A DNA stretch of 64,000 nt from Leptoclinus maculatus (Eukaryota > Chordata > Actinopteri > Perciformes > Stichaeidae). The stretch is taken from assembly GCA_032191485.1 (NCBI GenBank), contig JAVDOI010000011.1, positions 64,501 to 128,500 on the forward strand, read 5' to 3'. Below are positions 44,250-55,457 of this stretch, piece after piece (positions within the stretch are counted from its first letter, which is position 1; the number at the start of each line of letters is the position of its first letter). Under the pieces are notes generated by a model, which saw only the letters and a list, made by a program, of their open reading frames with translations, did not search any database and was not told the origin of the DNA. The position numbers were made by a program, and so were the translations under genes.

Positions 44250-46337
44250 GTTGAACAAATTGCAGTTTTCCTGTTGTACTGTTTTTATTTTTCTTATTGT
44301 TTTTAGAGCTTCAACTAAAGTAAACTAAAGATTAATTATCTTTTTTAATCTGCAGATCTTTTAAAAATGTAAAACATTCAGTTTAATGTCTCGGAACACA
44401 AATAACTAATATGATCAATAATGAAGCACTCAGCTCTGATTTATATTGATTGTAATTTAATTAAGTTTAAGTTCAATGAAGCTGCTGATTCATCAGATGT
44501 AACGACTTAAAACGGAATTTGTTGCTAATTAGAGTTAATTAAACTTCAAAATGAGCTCCGGTTTAACAACAATAATACATGAGTCATAATACTCTAATGG
44601 TAGAATAATAGTAACAGTAATAATAACAGTCAGTTTGAATACTTTACTGATTATACTGACACTTAATGAAGGACATTTACTGTAGCAGTATTTTTAGTGT
44701 GGTACTAGTACTTTTACTATAACAGTACTTTTACTGTTTGATATCCGTACTTTTATTAGAGTGGTATTTGTACATAAACTAACGGAGCATTTTACAGTAA
44801 GGTCTTAGTACTTTTACTGTATACAGTGTGTGTATATATATATACACACTGTATATACTGTATATATATATACATTTTATACAGTATATAGGATTAACAT
44901 AACGGGTAACAACAGTCTCATAAAAGGAAGCAGAAGAAGTAGAACGAAAGGAGGAGAAGCAGCTGATTGGACAGGTGCTAGCCAATGAGATTCGAATACA
45001 AAGTTTCTTCAGGTGACCAATTAGTTCACAACTCTACAACAGTGAACATGAAACACGGTAAGTATTTTATAATTATATATCATATATAATATGTATCAGT
45101 CAAGTAGTCAATTCATATGTTGACAGAAGTTATAAACGGTACATTAAAAACTACAGTATTTACTTTGTAAGTACTACGAACATAGAGAAGACCCGTTAGC
45201 ATCACATTAGCATCAAATATGTATTATATGACGTCAGTGTGTCTAAATACACGTAGTACTGGGCTGGAGAACAATTCTGAGGTACTTGTACTTTTATTGA
45301 GTACTTCCATTTCTGCTAATTTATTCTTCTGACGTTACATCTCGAAGGGGAATGTTTTCACTTTTACTTGTTAATAATAATAGTAAAAATATCACAGACC
45401 TGCAGGTTTATGACCTCAGTACTTTGTAAAATCATGACTGTGTGAATACTTTACTTCACTGTGGCACATTTTCTAGTTTTTATATTTTGTTTTAAATTCA
45501 TTTTCAAAGATAACAAAAACTCGGTTTTGCTTTCTATCTTTTCCATATAAACAAATATTGAATGTGAAAAGACAAAAGGAAGAACACACTTCAGAAAATA
45601 AATGATAATCATAATAAGTATATACATAAGAAAAACACAAAACTTCTGACTCATTTAAGTTGCTACATTTATGTTTAATTCGGAGGCAGATGAAAAGCAG
45701 CTCGCCTCCTTCAGGCCACAACAGGAACTAGTTTATCTTCACTCATTAATGCTGATGTTACATCTATTCAATCATATTTACATTTAACGTTTAAGTGTTT
45801 CATTGACAGAACTGTTACTGAGTATAAACGTTGGATTTACTGACTGAATACTGGTGCTGAAATCAACCAGCACGATCTTTAAAATAACTCTTCAAATCAT
45901 AAACCATCATCTGTGAGGATTCCTGCTTTTAAATGACTTTTTTAAATCACTATTATATTAAGTAAAGTCATTGTTAGTTGCAGTTCACATATTCAATAGA
46001 AGCATCGGTGTAGTGAGCGGTTCTGTCCACTAGATGTCGCTCTTTACCTTCTTTAAATTACTCGGTTTCCTTCTTTCTTCTAAATTCAGACAATCATCTC
46101 AGTCTTCATGTTTCTTATGAAATTAAATGAACAAACCTGTAGATAGTTTACTGTGAACTAAAATCAGCTATTTTATGTTTTTATCTCAAATATTTCAATT
46201 TACATCCGTTAAAGAGTGAAGACACTGACGTGGTAGTGAACTTCATTTAAACATTTTGATTTGTGTTTTTATAGTTTCATGTTTTAGAGAAAAATTAAAC
46301 CGACTCATCGAGGAACTAAACATCTTTAGTAACATTG
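44250..46337. other. AT-rich intergenic DNA
   Basis: Holds scattered 'agtacttttactgt' phrases (44640-44825), a (TA)n palindromic cluster around 44818-44886, and CCAAT-type words near 44970-45030 followed by ATGAAACACG|GTAAGT at 45049-45064. It also has a CCACTAGATGTCGC site (46029-46042) close to a CTCF core. No gene can be assembled. Confidence 0.4.
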
Positions 46338-46640
46338 AGACAACCTCCGGTTCTTTAAAGTGAAGTCGATGCTTCATGTGTTAAAGCTGCATTCTCTCTA
46401 GTGTCCACCAGGGGGCGACTCCTCTGGTTGTATAGAAGTCTATGAGAAAATGACTCTACTTCTCTCTTGATTTATTACCTCAGTAAACATTGTAAACATG
46501 AGTTTATGGTCTCAATCTCTAGTTTCAAGTCTTCTTCAATACAGCATGATGTTCATTTAGTACATTATGGTCCATTTAGAGTCAAACAGACCATAAAGCA
46601 GGGGATGCTTTAGGGCGGGGCTACTGTGATTGACAGGTCT
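46338..46640 (+). mobile_element. Dispersed ~360-bp repeat, copy 5
   Basis: Starts at 'caacctccggttctttaaag', includes CCACCAGGGGGCG (46405-46417) and the same body, and stops at 'gattgacaggtct' just before a (TG)n array (46651-46684). Confidence 0.85.
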
Positions 46641-46649
46641 CATATGATG

Positions 46650-46686
<37 letters not shown>

Positions 46687-47255
46687 ACAGACTGACAGGT
46701 GAGTGTTGAGTGTCTGGAGGCAGTTAACAGTAGTAGAGTAGGAGTGTCTGGGGTTAAAGTGTTGAAGTGGGTCTTGACCCTTTACATACACTTTATATAT
46801 ATGAAGTAACAACAACCTGACAAACATTTGGGAACCTTTAAAAACTTCACGTTTCTTTAACTTTCTTCATGTTTGTTGTTTTAAATCAGCTGTTTCTTCT
46901 CAAACTAAAGGACGTAAATAAAAGCAAACAAACTAAATATTTCTCAGGACAAATGTACATTTTATTTAAACCACCACATATAAATAAATCAGCCTCCATG
47001 TTCTCTGTTTAAGTATCTTTAATCCAAACTATTGATGTCATTACATCACAATGATCTCCACTCAAGGTTCACTTACTACATGTTGTCAACATTGAGTCCT
47101 AAACATCTGAACATAAGTGAGAAAACCAACCAGTGAAATGAACAGTTTACAACCCAGATCAGCGATGTCATTTGGTTCACTTACAGTGTTTTTATCTGAG
47201 CTTTCAGCCACATTTCATGGTCTTCTTCTTCAGCGAGTGGAGCTTCACATAATAA
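46641..47255. other. Intergenic DNA with (TG)n
   Basis: A (TG)17 tract at its start, then AT-rich unique sequence with no recognised content. Confidence 0.5.
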
Positions 47256-47429
47256 CCGGTGTTTGTAGAAGAAGCCGGTTGTAACTCTTTCAACGTGTCT
47301 CTGGTGTCGGATGAGCTTCGGTCACATGACGCCTTCAACAAGCCCCTTGATCATGATGAAGACCATGAGAAGCGACTGAAAGCTCTGGAGGAAGAGTATG
47401 AAGTTGAGATCATATTTGGGTTTGAATGA
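47256..47429 (+). other. Unidentified C-terminal-like coding stretch
   Basis: A 57-codon open stretch ends in TGA and has strikingly protein-like composition: VSLVSDELRSHDAFNKPLDH, then HEKRLKALEEEYEVEIIFG. It contains an acidic/His segment and a short amphipathic helix. TTTGTAG at 47261-47267 could be an acceptor inside it. There is no obvious ATG. It could be the last exon of a small gene on the + strand whose other exons I cannot find, or a retrocopy fragment. I do not recognise the family. Confidence 0.3.
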
Positions 47430-47892
47430 TTTCATCTCGGCTCACTTAATATTATGATTAGATTCAATAATTCAGCCGACGATGTCGAACTAACTTCATA
47501 GTTGATTTAATTGTTTTTATTCATTTGTCAATAAGAAACATTGAAAACTGTCACTGTATGTATTTGCTGCTTTTCTTCGTCTTTTATCAATTAATATGAA
47601 TCTCTTTTGAGTTTTGTACTGTTGGTCCGACAAACTGAGACGTTTAGAGACGTCATCCTGAACTCTAGGATTTATTTTAATTTAATGAATCTATTTATAG
47701 AAAAACAAATATGACAGTATTATGTTTATTTAACAAGCAAAACTGCTCACAGTCGTTACTGTTCATCATGTTTTATAGCGTTTCTTTATTGTTTGTTCTT
47801 TTGTTTTGTGTCTTTATTTTGTTCTCTGTTCCACTGAAGGAACCCAGTTTTATTCACAGAACTGAACCGAGAACTTTTACTGTGGAGACGTC

Positions 47893-47951
47893 TTCCTCTC
47901 TCTCTTCCTCTCTTCCTCTCTCTCTTCCTCTCTTTCTTTCTCTCTCTCTTC

Positions 47952-47982
<31 letters not shown>

Positions 47983-48371
47983 TCTTCCTCTCTTCCTCTC
48001 TCTCTTCCTCTCTTTCTTTCTCTTTCTCTCTTCCTCTCTTCCTCTCTTCCTCTCTCTCTTCCTCTCTCTCTTCCTCTCTTTCTCTCTCTCTCTCTTCCTC
48101 TCTTCCTCTCTCTTCCTCTCTTTCTTTCTCTCTCTCTTCCTCTCTTCCTCTCTCTCTTCCTCTCTTTCTTTCTCTCTCTCTTCCTCTCTCTCTTCCTCTC
48201 TCTCTTCCTCTCTTCCTCTCTCTCTTCCTCTCTCTCTTCCTCTCTTCCTCTCTCTTCCTCTCTTTCTTTCTCTTTCTCTCTTCCTCTCTCTCTTCCTCTC
48301 TTTCTTTCTCTCTCTCTTCCTCTCTTCCTCTCTTCCTCTCTCTCTTCCTCTCTTTCTTTCTCTCTCTCTTC

Positions 48372-48402
<31 letters not shown>

Positions 48403-49113
48403 TCTTCCTCTCTTCCTCTCTCTCTTCCTCTCTCTTCCTCTCTTTCTTTCTCTTTCTCTCTTCCTCTCTTCCTCTCTCTCTTCCTCTCTCTCTTCCTCTC
48501 TTTCTTTCTCTCTCTCTTCCTCTCTTCCTCTCTCTTCCTCTCTTTCTTTCTCTCTCTCTTCCTCTCTTCCTCTCTTCCTCTCTCTCTTCCTCTCTTTCTT
48601 TCTCTCTCTCTTCCTCTCTCTCTTCCTCTCTCTCTTCCTCTCTTCCTCTCTCTTCCTCTCTTTCTTTCTCTTTCTCTCTTCCTCTCTCTCTTCCTCTCTC
48701 TCTTCCTCTCTTTCTTTCTCTCTCTCTTCCTCTCTTCCTCTCTCTCTTCCTCTCTCTCTTCCTCTCTTTCTTTCTCTCTCTCTTCCTCTCTTCCTCTCTC
48801 TCTTCCTCTCTCTTCCTCTCTTTCTTTCTCTTCCTCTCTTCCTCTCTTTCTCTCTCTCTTCCTCTCTTTCTTTCTCTTCCTCTCTTCCTCTCTTTCTCTC
48901 TTCCTCTCTTCCTCTCTTCCTCTCTCTCTTCCTCTCTCTCTTCCTCTCTTCCTCTCTCTTCCTCTCTTTCTTTCTCTTTCTCTCTTCCTCTCTCTCTTCC
49001 TCTCTTTCTTTCTCTCTCTCTTCCTCTCTTCCTCTCTTCCTCTCTCTCTTCCTCTCTCTTCCTCTCTTTCTCTCTTCCTCTCTTCCTCTCTTTCTCTCTC
49101 TTCCTCTCTTCCT
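47893..49113 (+). repeat. 1.2-kb polypyrimidine array (TCTC/TTCC/TTTC)
   Basis: Repeats of TCTCTCTTCCTC, TCTTCCTC and TTTCTTTC with higher-order blocks that recur nearly exactly. Almost no purines on the + strand. The 469- and 472-residue open frames here are Ser/Leu and Arg/Glu artefacts of the repeat. Confidence 0.97.
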
Positions 49114-49529
49114 GTCTTGAAGTGTTTCTGTTTGCTGATGAAATCCTCTGTATTTGTAGCTCAGTTGAATCTCTGTTAGGATGTCATGTGTGTGTTCTAA
49201 AGATCTCAAATGTAAAAGTAATCCTTTGATATTTGAAGGAACGTCTGATGAGCAGTAGCCGGTTCTGTCCACCGTGAGGCGCCGTGAGCCTGCAGACTGC
49301 AGCCGAACACAACCGAGTGAAGGATTCTCTGTTTAAAGTAGAAAGAATATTTAAAAAGCAGATTAATCTGAATTCAGACGTCTCTAATCCGGCTCTGATG
49401 GAGTGTCATACGTCCTTTAAGGTTCTCTGTAGAACCACAGACCGAGGTTTAAAGAACCCTTTACAGGCCTTGGTTAACAGTAACGTTATATTAATATTTA
49501 CATTTCTGTGTAAATGAATCCTGTTCGTT

Positions 49530-50345
49530 TAAAACCAACATGGTTCTTTAAGGTTCCACATGTGGTTCTGTAAAGCCTGGCAGTGGGATGCTCCAGGGTG
49601 GTTTGAAGAGGGTTTAAGGGTTCTCAGGGTTCCTCAGTAGGTTCCAGGAGTGCTTGAGGCCGTTCCAGGGGTTCCTAGATGAGGTTCTAGGTGTTTTTTA
49701 GCAGGTTTGGAGGAGATTCAGGATGTTTCTAAAGGAGGTTCTGGTCCTTTTCAAGGTATTCCAGAGGATCTAAATGAGGGTCGTAGGAAGTTCTAGGAGT
49801 TCTGAAGGCTGTTCCTTCAAGTAAAGATTCTAATGGTTTTAAGGGGGTCCCAGGTGTTCCAGGGGCCTTAAGGGGACCTAAAAGGAGACTAGAGGGTTCT
49901 GAGAGGGTTCCACAGGAGGTTCAGGTAGCTCTCTGAGGCTTCTGGGTTCTTGAATGGGTTCCCTGAAGCTTTAAATGACGTTCCAGGAGTTCTTAAAGGA
50001 TTTCTTGTCGGTCTCGGTGCTCCGCAGAATGTTCAGGTTTTTATCAAACGGAGGTTCTCTTAATTTAAAGGGATCCATGGGGATCCAGGAGCGGCTCATC
50101 TCTTCAGTGGGTTCCACAGGCTTTAAGGAACGTCTCCAGAGATCTGGTGGGCGATCGTAAAGGGGGTCCCAGGGTTCCACATGAGGGGCCTATACTTGAG
50201 GCCGTTCCAGGTGTTTTTTTAAGGGGTTTCCAGGAGCTCTAATACTCGAGAACGCGGGTCTTGATCCTGTATTACGGGGTCTTGAGGGGGTTCTTGAATA
50301 GATTTGAGGTCTGAAGGGGTTCTAATACTGATGCTGTGACATCAC
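49530..50345. repeat. Degenerate GGTTCCAGGAGTTCT repeat field
   Basis: Dozens of short variants of 'ggttccagg', 'gttctagg' and 'agttcttaaagg' over about 800 bases with no fixed period. It looks like an old minisatellite of roughly 15-30 bases that has decayed. Confidence 0.6.
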
Positions 50346-50814
50346 CAGGATCACATTTTATGTTTAATAATGAAACCTAAAATAAAGGAAGAATTAGGAT
50401 TAAGAAAATAAAATCAACTCAAATGAAAATGATTTTGAGAAATGAATACAAACATCTCATTTAAGTTGTTAGATTTCCCTCCATGTTGTGTGAAAATATG
50501 ATAATTATTTATGATTAAATTATAATTTCATCTTTTACATTCTTCTGAAACACCAGATTTATTGATTTAATGGAGTGTAACAGTTTTTATTAGAGGTGAA
50601 TACTTCTAATAATAATAATAATAATATTCCTAACAATAACATAATGATAATTCATAATGATAATTAATTTGAATAAAGCTCGTTACGAGTTGGACCGGTG
50701 AGCCTGTTGCCGTCTGGTTTCTAATCCGGACCATCTTCCTCCTCTTCCTCTTCTTCCTCCTCTTCCTCTTCCAGCATGTTTGCGTCTCATTGACTTTTTC
50801 TCTCCCCGCGCAGA

Positions 50815-50985
50815 GATCTTTTTTTCCGGGCTTTTCCAGACGTTTCTGCGTCCCTGGAGGAATGCAGCGGGCTAAAGGAGGATAAATATTTAATCAGCGC
50901 TGCTCTGGAGTTTTTGCTTAATTAGAGGAATTCTGCTCCTGCCACGAAAATGAACAAAAAAATGACTGCTGGAGATGTCAACCCC
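50815..50985. promoter_or_regulatory. Candidate conserved noncoding element upstream of ebf
   Basis: GC-balanced, non-repetitive block between AT-rich flanks. It includes TTTGCTTAATTAGAGGAATT, a homeodomain-type core, and 'aaatatttaatcagcgctgc'. No coding frame. Conservation is inferred from composition only. Confidence 0.3.
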
Positions 50986-51179
50986 CCCCCAAATAATATA
51001 AAATCATCAAGAGGCATGATCAGAGACACACAAATTATATTATTATTAGTATGATTAGTAACAGCTGATCGATGCTGCGAGGCCGATTCTGTTTAATCTA
51101 AATTATACAATTAAAGACATATTTTATAGAAGTGTGAAATAAAACACTTGCACTGAAACACGTCTTATTAGCGGCTCCC

Positions 51180-51220
<41 letters not shown>
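51180..51220. repeat. (TG)n microsatellite
   Basis: About 20 TG units ending in a GA tract. Confidence 0.95.
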
Positions 51221-51221
<1 letters not shown>

Positions 51222-51806
51222 TGTGAGAGAGAGCGCCATATGTCCGTGCGTTAAAAAAAAGCGCAAATTGGTGCCAAATCTGCGCGCCGCCCGTGTCAGT
51301 CATCCTAACGGCGGGATGACAGAGGAGATTATTCCACATGAAACCAGTTAATCCCCCCCACCCACCCCAAAAAAAAAAGAATCTGAAGGAGTCTGTGAGG
51401 ATGGAGGAAGTGAATACAGATTGGTGTTCCCGGTGAGGTTCAGTATTTCAGTCTCGTCGAGCGGGCCCGAGCAGGGAAACGCACGCGGAAGGTTTGGATA
51501 TAAAATAATTCACCTTCTGCCTCTGCAGCTCATTTAATGACAGATTGAGGCACAAAATAAAAACCTGCACATTTATTTAACACGAGTGACCGAGTGAGCT
51601 CGTGAGGTGTGAAGGAAACCAGAGTCGGTGTTGACGCGTAAAACCGGCCCGACTGAGTCCACGAGGTTCAAAACACATGAAGGAGCATGAATGTCACGTG
51701 TCAGTGTGTTTGTCAGTGTGTTTAAAAAGGTGTGTTTATCTCATTATCTTTAATCTCTCCTTTATCCACTTTTAAAAGTTTATTTTTTTCTCGAACACGC
51801 GGAAAC

Positions 51807-51919
51807 CCTTATTTGGCGTGCGTTTTTTTTTTTTAAGAAGCCATGACGCAACGCGCGGCTCCCGCCCAATGAGACGCCAGAGGTGCGACCGATATGCAAA
51901 TGAGCATGTCCTTATTTGG
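51807..51919 (+). promoter_or_regulatory. ebf: ebf promoter: two CArG boxes, CCAAT box and octamer
   Basis: Two identical CArG boxes, CCTTATTTGG, lie at 51807-51816 and 51910-51919. Between them are CCAAT (51866-51870) and a perfect octamer ATGCAAAT (51894-51901). CArG boxes bind SRF, octamers bind POU factors and CCAAT binds NF-Y. The block lies about 800 bases before the EBF start codon, at the edge of a GC-rich region. Function is inferred. Confidence 0.6.
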
Positions 51920-51939
51920 TGGTGTCCCCGCCCACTCCC

Positions 51940-52721
51940 CCGATCCGCTGCCGGTCCCCCGGGAGCCTCCAGAGCCTCGGACCCCGGGAGAAGGAGCTCT
52001 CCGTCGGGACAGAGGAGCCATAAAGAGCCGGTGGAGGGAGGGAGGAGGGAGGAGGGGGGGGTGAGATTTTCTCGCCGCCCAATCCCTCTGTTCCCCCGGG
52101 AGCTGCTGCAGCCTTCCACGGTCCGTCCCTCCCTCTTGTTTGCTAATCATTTCATTTTACTCCTTTTTGAAGCGGTGGGTTTGTTTTTTATCCCACTTTT
52201 CATTTCTCCACAATCCGCGCGCTGCTCGCCTCCCTCTGATCTGATCCCGGCTCTCCACGCTCCGTTCTCCCGGCGTCAGGCTCTCCGGATCCCGGCTGAT
52301 TCTCGCCTCTCTCTCTCTCTCTCTCTCTCGCTCCCTCTCTCTCTCTCTCTCTCTCCTCTGAGATGCTCTCCCCGCTCTCCGCTCCTCTCTCCGCCCTCTT
52401 TTAACTTCACAGAGCCGCCGGTTTTTTAAAAGCGAGGACTGCTGCGGAGCGCCGCGGCTGGGATCTAAAACAACCCCCGGAGAAACCCAGAGGGATCCCG
52501 GGCTCTTCTTTGGATCAGGACCCGGTACTTTTGGGAGAAGCTCGTTCGTGTGTCCTCCACCCCTCCTCCTCCTTCTTCTCCTCCTCCTTCCGCATCGCTC
52601 CTCTTTTTCTCCACCTTAATCCAGGTGGTCCTTTTGGCTTTTTTGAGTGTCGGGTACAAGGAGGATTATTCTTCTTCTTTCTTGTTTCTGGTGAAGACAA
52701 AGCTCCCAGAAGGACACTTTG
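51940..52721 (+). promoter_or_regulatory. ebf: GC-rich ebf 5' UTR/proximal promoter
   Basis: CpG- and C-rich with long CT tracts (52311-52356) and G runs (52043-52061), typical of the CpG-island start of a developmental regulator gene. Several short open frames cross it but none looks conserved. Confidence 0.5.
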
Positions 52722-52855
52722 ATGTTCTCCATCCAGGACAGCCTCCCCAGGGGGGCTCTGACCATGAAGGAGGAGCCGCTCCCCACCGGCATGACCCCGG
52801 TCCGCTCCTGGATGCAGGGCGCAGGGATTTTGGACGCCAACACAGCTGCCCAGAG
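52722..52855 (+). CDS. ebf: Early B-cell factor (EBF/COE) transcription factor, exon 1
   Basis: Encodes the N-terminus of an EBF/COE zinc-knuckle, IPT and HLH DNA-binding protein, acting in B-cell and neural development. It reads MFSIQDSLPRGALTMKEEPL and then VRSWMQGAGILDANTAAQ, ending in a split Ser codon at the donor AG|GTAAAA (52855/52856). This matches the start of all vertebrate EBF proteins, where SGVGLARAHFEKQ follows in exon 2. 'MQGAG' favours the EBF1 or EBF4 type over EBF2/EBF3 ('MHTAG/GG'); I cannot decide which paralogue from 44 residues. Exon 2 was not found in the remaining 11 kb, so the gene runs off the window. Confidence 0.9.
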
Positions 52856-55415
52856 GTAAAAAAAAAATATCAATATCCCCAAAAAACCAAGCAACTTGTC
52901 GCCTCTCTCTGCGCCGCGGTGCCAATCGGTTGATCAATGCCACAGTTGTAGAAAACTCCAGCGTGAAGGTGAAAGGCACGCTGTGAGAGAAGTGTTGTCA
53001 GTCTGCAGGCAGAGACTGAAAAAGTTAAAATACGACCACATGGCTTCTTCTTCTTCTGCAGGAAGAGTCAAAGCTTCACTGTCGGTTTGCAAAAACAACA
53101 GAGCACGCGCTACTCTGGAGAAAGGATGAAATAACTGAGTGCAGAGTTTTAGTGTGAAGTGTCAGAGGAGCATCAGCTGGACATGTTGGGGTAAAGCTTC
53201 ACGCGCCTCGTTTCTTCTTAAAATACGTAAAAGTGATTCTGGTGATAATTCAGAAAAGAAGTAAAAATGTGTTTGGACAACAAACTAAATCACAACATGA
53301 AATCTCGTCCGTCCTCCGTTTCCTCCGTGATTCTAACCAGCAGCGTTAGTGGTTCACTGCGCGGAGCGCTCGGACCCATCACGCCGTCTCCCTCCTCCTC
53401 TCGGGCGGATTCAGGGTTCACCATCTACCCGGCGCGAGCGGAGACAAGAGCCGAATCTCTCTTTCCCGCCTCCTCGTGTCTTTAATAAACCAAAACTCGA
53501 GTTCAAATAATGTTTTCATCTTCCCGCACCGCCGTTTGTTCATTTAACCAAATCGTTGCGGAAATACATGCGGTTTTGGTGCTGCACGAGAAACACGCCG
53601 CGCGCAAAAGAGCGCAGAGACGCGGCACGAGCCTGTTCTCCGGGATTCTTACAGAACATTTAAAGGTTATTTAACAAATAATTATAAGAAGTAAGACTTT
53701 ATTATTTCATGACATCTCTGCGGGTTTCCTCTCTTTCCCACACATACAAACCCTCGTCTATAAATCTGTAATTAGGCGGTTGGTCAAATAGAAAAGAACA
53801 TATTTTATTTATGAACCGAGTCGAGGAGGAAATAAATCTCTATTTGAGTGGGTCACAGGTTAAATTACAGGGTTCTCAAAAGGCAGGGTAAAATATTGTA
53901 ACGTGTTTGACCTCCGCGAGACAAACACGCGCACATCTGACGCTCAGTTTCACTTTGACATCAATCGATTTAAAGCTTTTTATTTCATTTCAAAGTTCTT
54001 AAATATTCCTTAAAATTGAGGGAATAATTTCAAAGCGGAAATCTGAATTACTTTTATTCAACATTACAATATATGTGCATTTAAAAAAAATACAAATGTG
54101 TCTTTTAGAGGTTTTAGAAGTGACATAATTCGGTTATTTCCGGTGGAATGTGACGTGAATAACGAGACCTGTGAGCTTTAAATCTCAGGTGAGCTGAGGT
54201 GAAATCTGAGCCTCACGGAAATAAATCAATGCTGCTCGAGTTTAAATCAGCTGAACATGAAGAGCAGCTTCTCTGAGTCCGAGGAACCAGAACCACATCC
54301 ATCACATCCAACACGCGCACCTCAAACTTTAACTCAGACCCTCGCGATGTGTCCGCGTGCCTTTTTAAAATGTCTTCACGTTTGTTTTCATGCAGGAATT
54401 CAGTGCAAATAAACTAGAAAACTGAAGAAGAAACAGTTTAATTTGCAGAGTTTTTTATGTTGAGTCTTGTTGCAGTTTGATGCACAAACGTTTCAGATTA
54501 AAAACACATTTTAAAAACATGTTTCACATCAGAATCCATCAAATCAAACACAACAGAACCAGAAGCAACTTTATGGATCAAATGTGTTCAAACAAAACAT
54601 TCAAACAGAAATACAGCGAACAAGTTGAGCAACATATTGAAGACAAGGCCGTTCATGAGCACAACTTAACACCTGCAGAACAAAATGAATTGATTTCATT
54701 GATTATTTATTTATTCCACAGAAAGTCAGCAAAAAGTAAAACATGTTGACATTCAAATGTTTAGTTTTGTCCAAAATGCAAATATTTATATTTATATTTT
54801 AGAAGCGTTAGAAGAGGATTTATGCCTTTTTAAAAAATGACTTTAAACAATGAACGAGTTATTAAAAGAGCTGATTGTCTGTCAGTGAACTAATGTGTTA
54901 ATGAGGTGAACGAGTCTGTTGATGAGCAGCATTAATAGTCTGAAGAACAGCTCAACTAATACAGCTCGAGCTGGTTAGTGTCTGTTAACGAGTATATACA
55001 GAATATTTAATGTTTCATGTGTGAGACATGAACGTCAAACAGAAGTTTATTACTGAACAAACACAAAGCTTTCCAGATGTTAGAAGCTTCATGAAGCTAA
55101 CGTGTCATATTTTAGAATGAAGGTTTAACAACAAGAACAAAATACAAGAAACAAGTCATGTAAGTTATTAATGTAGAAGAGACTCTATTCATCCACGTGT
55201 CTCGTCTGAACACAGAGACACGTTTAAAGATGAGACTCCAACACATGAAACTCACCTTAATGTTTTTAAAATAAGAAGAAGATGAAATCGATTTTTAAAG
55301 TTTTATAGAGACTGAAGAGGATTCGAGATGGTTTTGTCGGCTGCTGTCGTCTTGTTTTCTTAAAGCTGCACATTTAGTTTTGTTCTTTTTAAAAGATAAA
55401 TAATGAAAGTTATAG

Positions 55416-55457
<42 letters not shown>

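Noticed and set aside
43353..44306. Long open frames of 268-317 codons in three frames
   Set aside because: They run over the GTCGAC/GTCAAC minisatellite, whose units have no stop codon in any frame; the predicted proteins are pure repeats.
47711..49272. Open frames of 469 (+) and 472 (-) codons
   Set aside because: They are Ser/Leu/Phe or Arg/Glu/Lys translations of the polypyrimidine array, with no domain outside the repeat.
51818..52429. A 203-codon frame upstream of ebf
   Set aside because: It crosses the CpG-rich promoter/5' UTR, is Pro/Ser/Arg-rich from GC bias and CT tracts, and leads into no known protein.
54477..54749. A 90-codon Lys/His-rich open frame
   Set aside because: Composition matches the AT-rich intron, there is no splice logic or recognisable domain, and it lies inside ebf intron 1.
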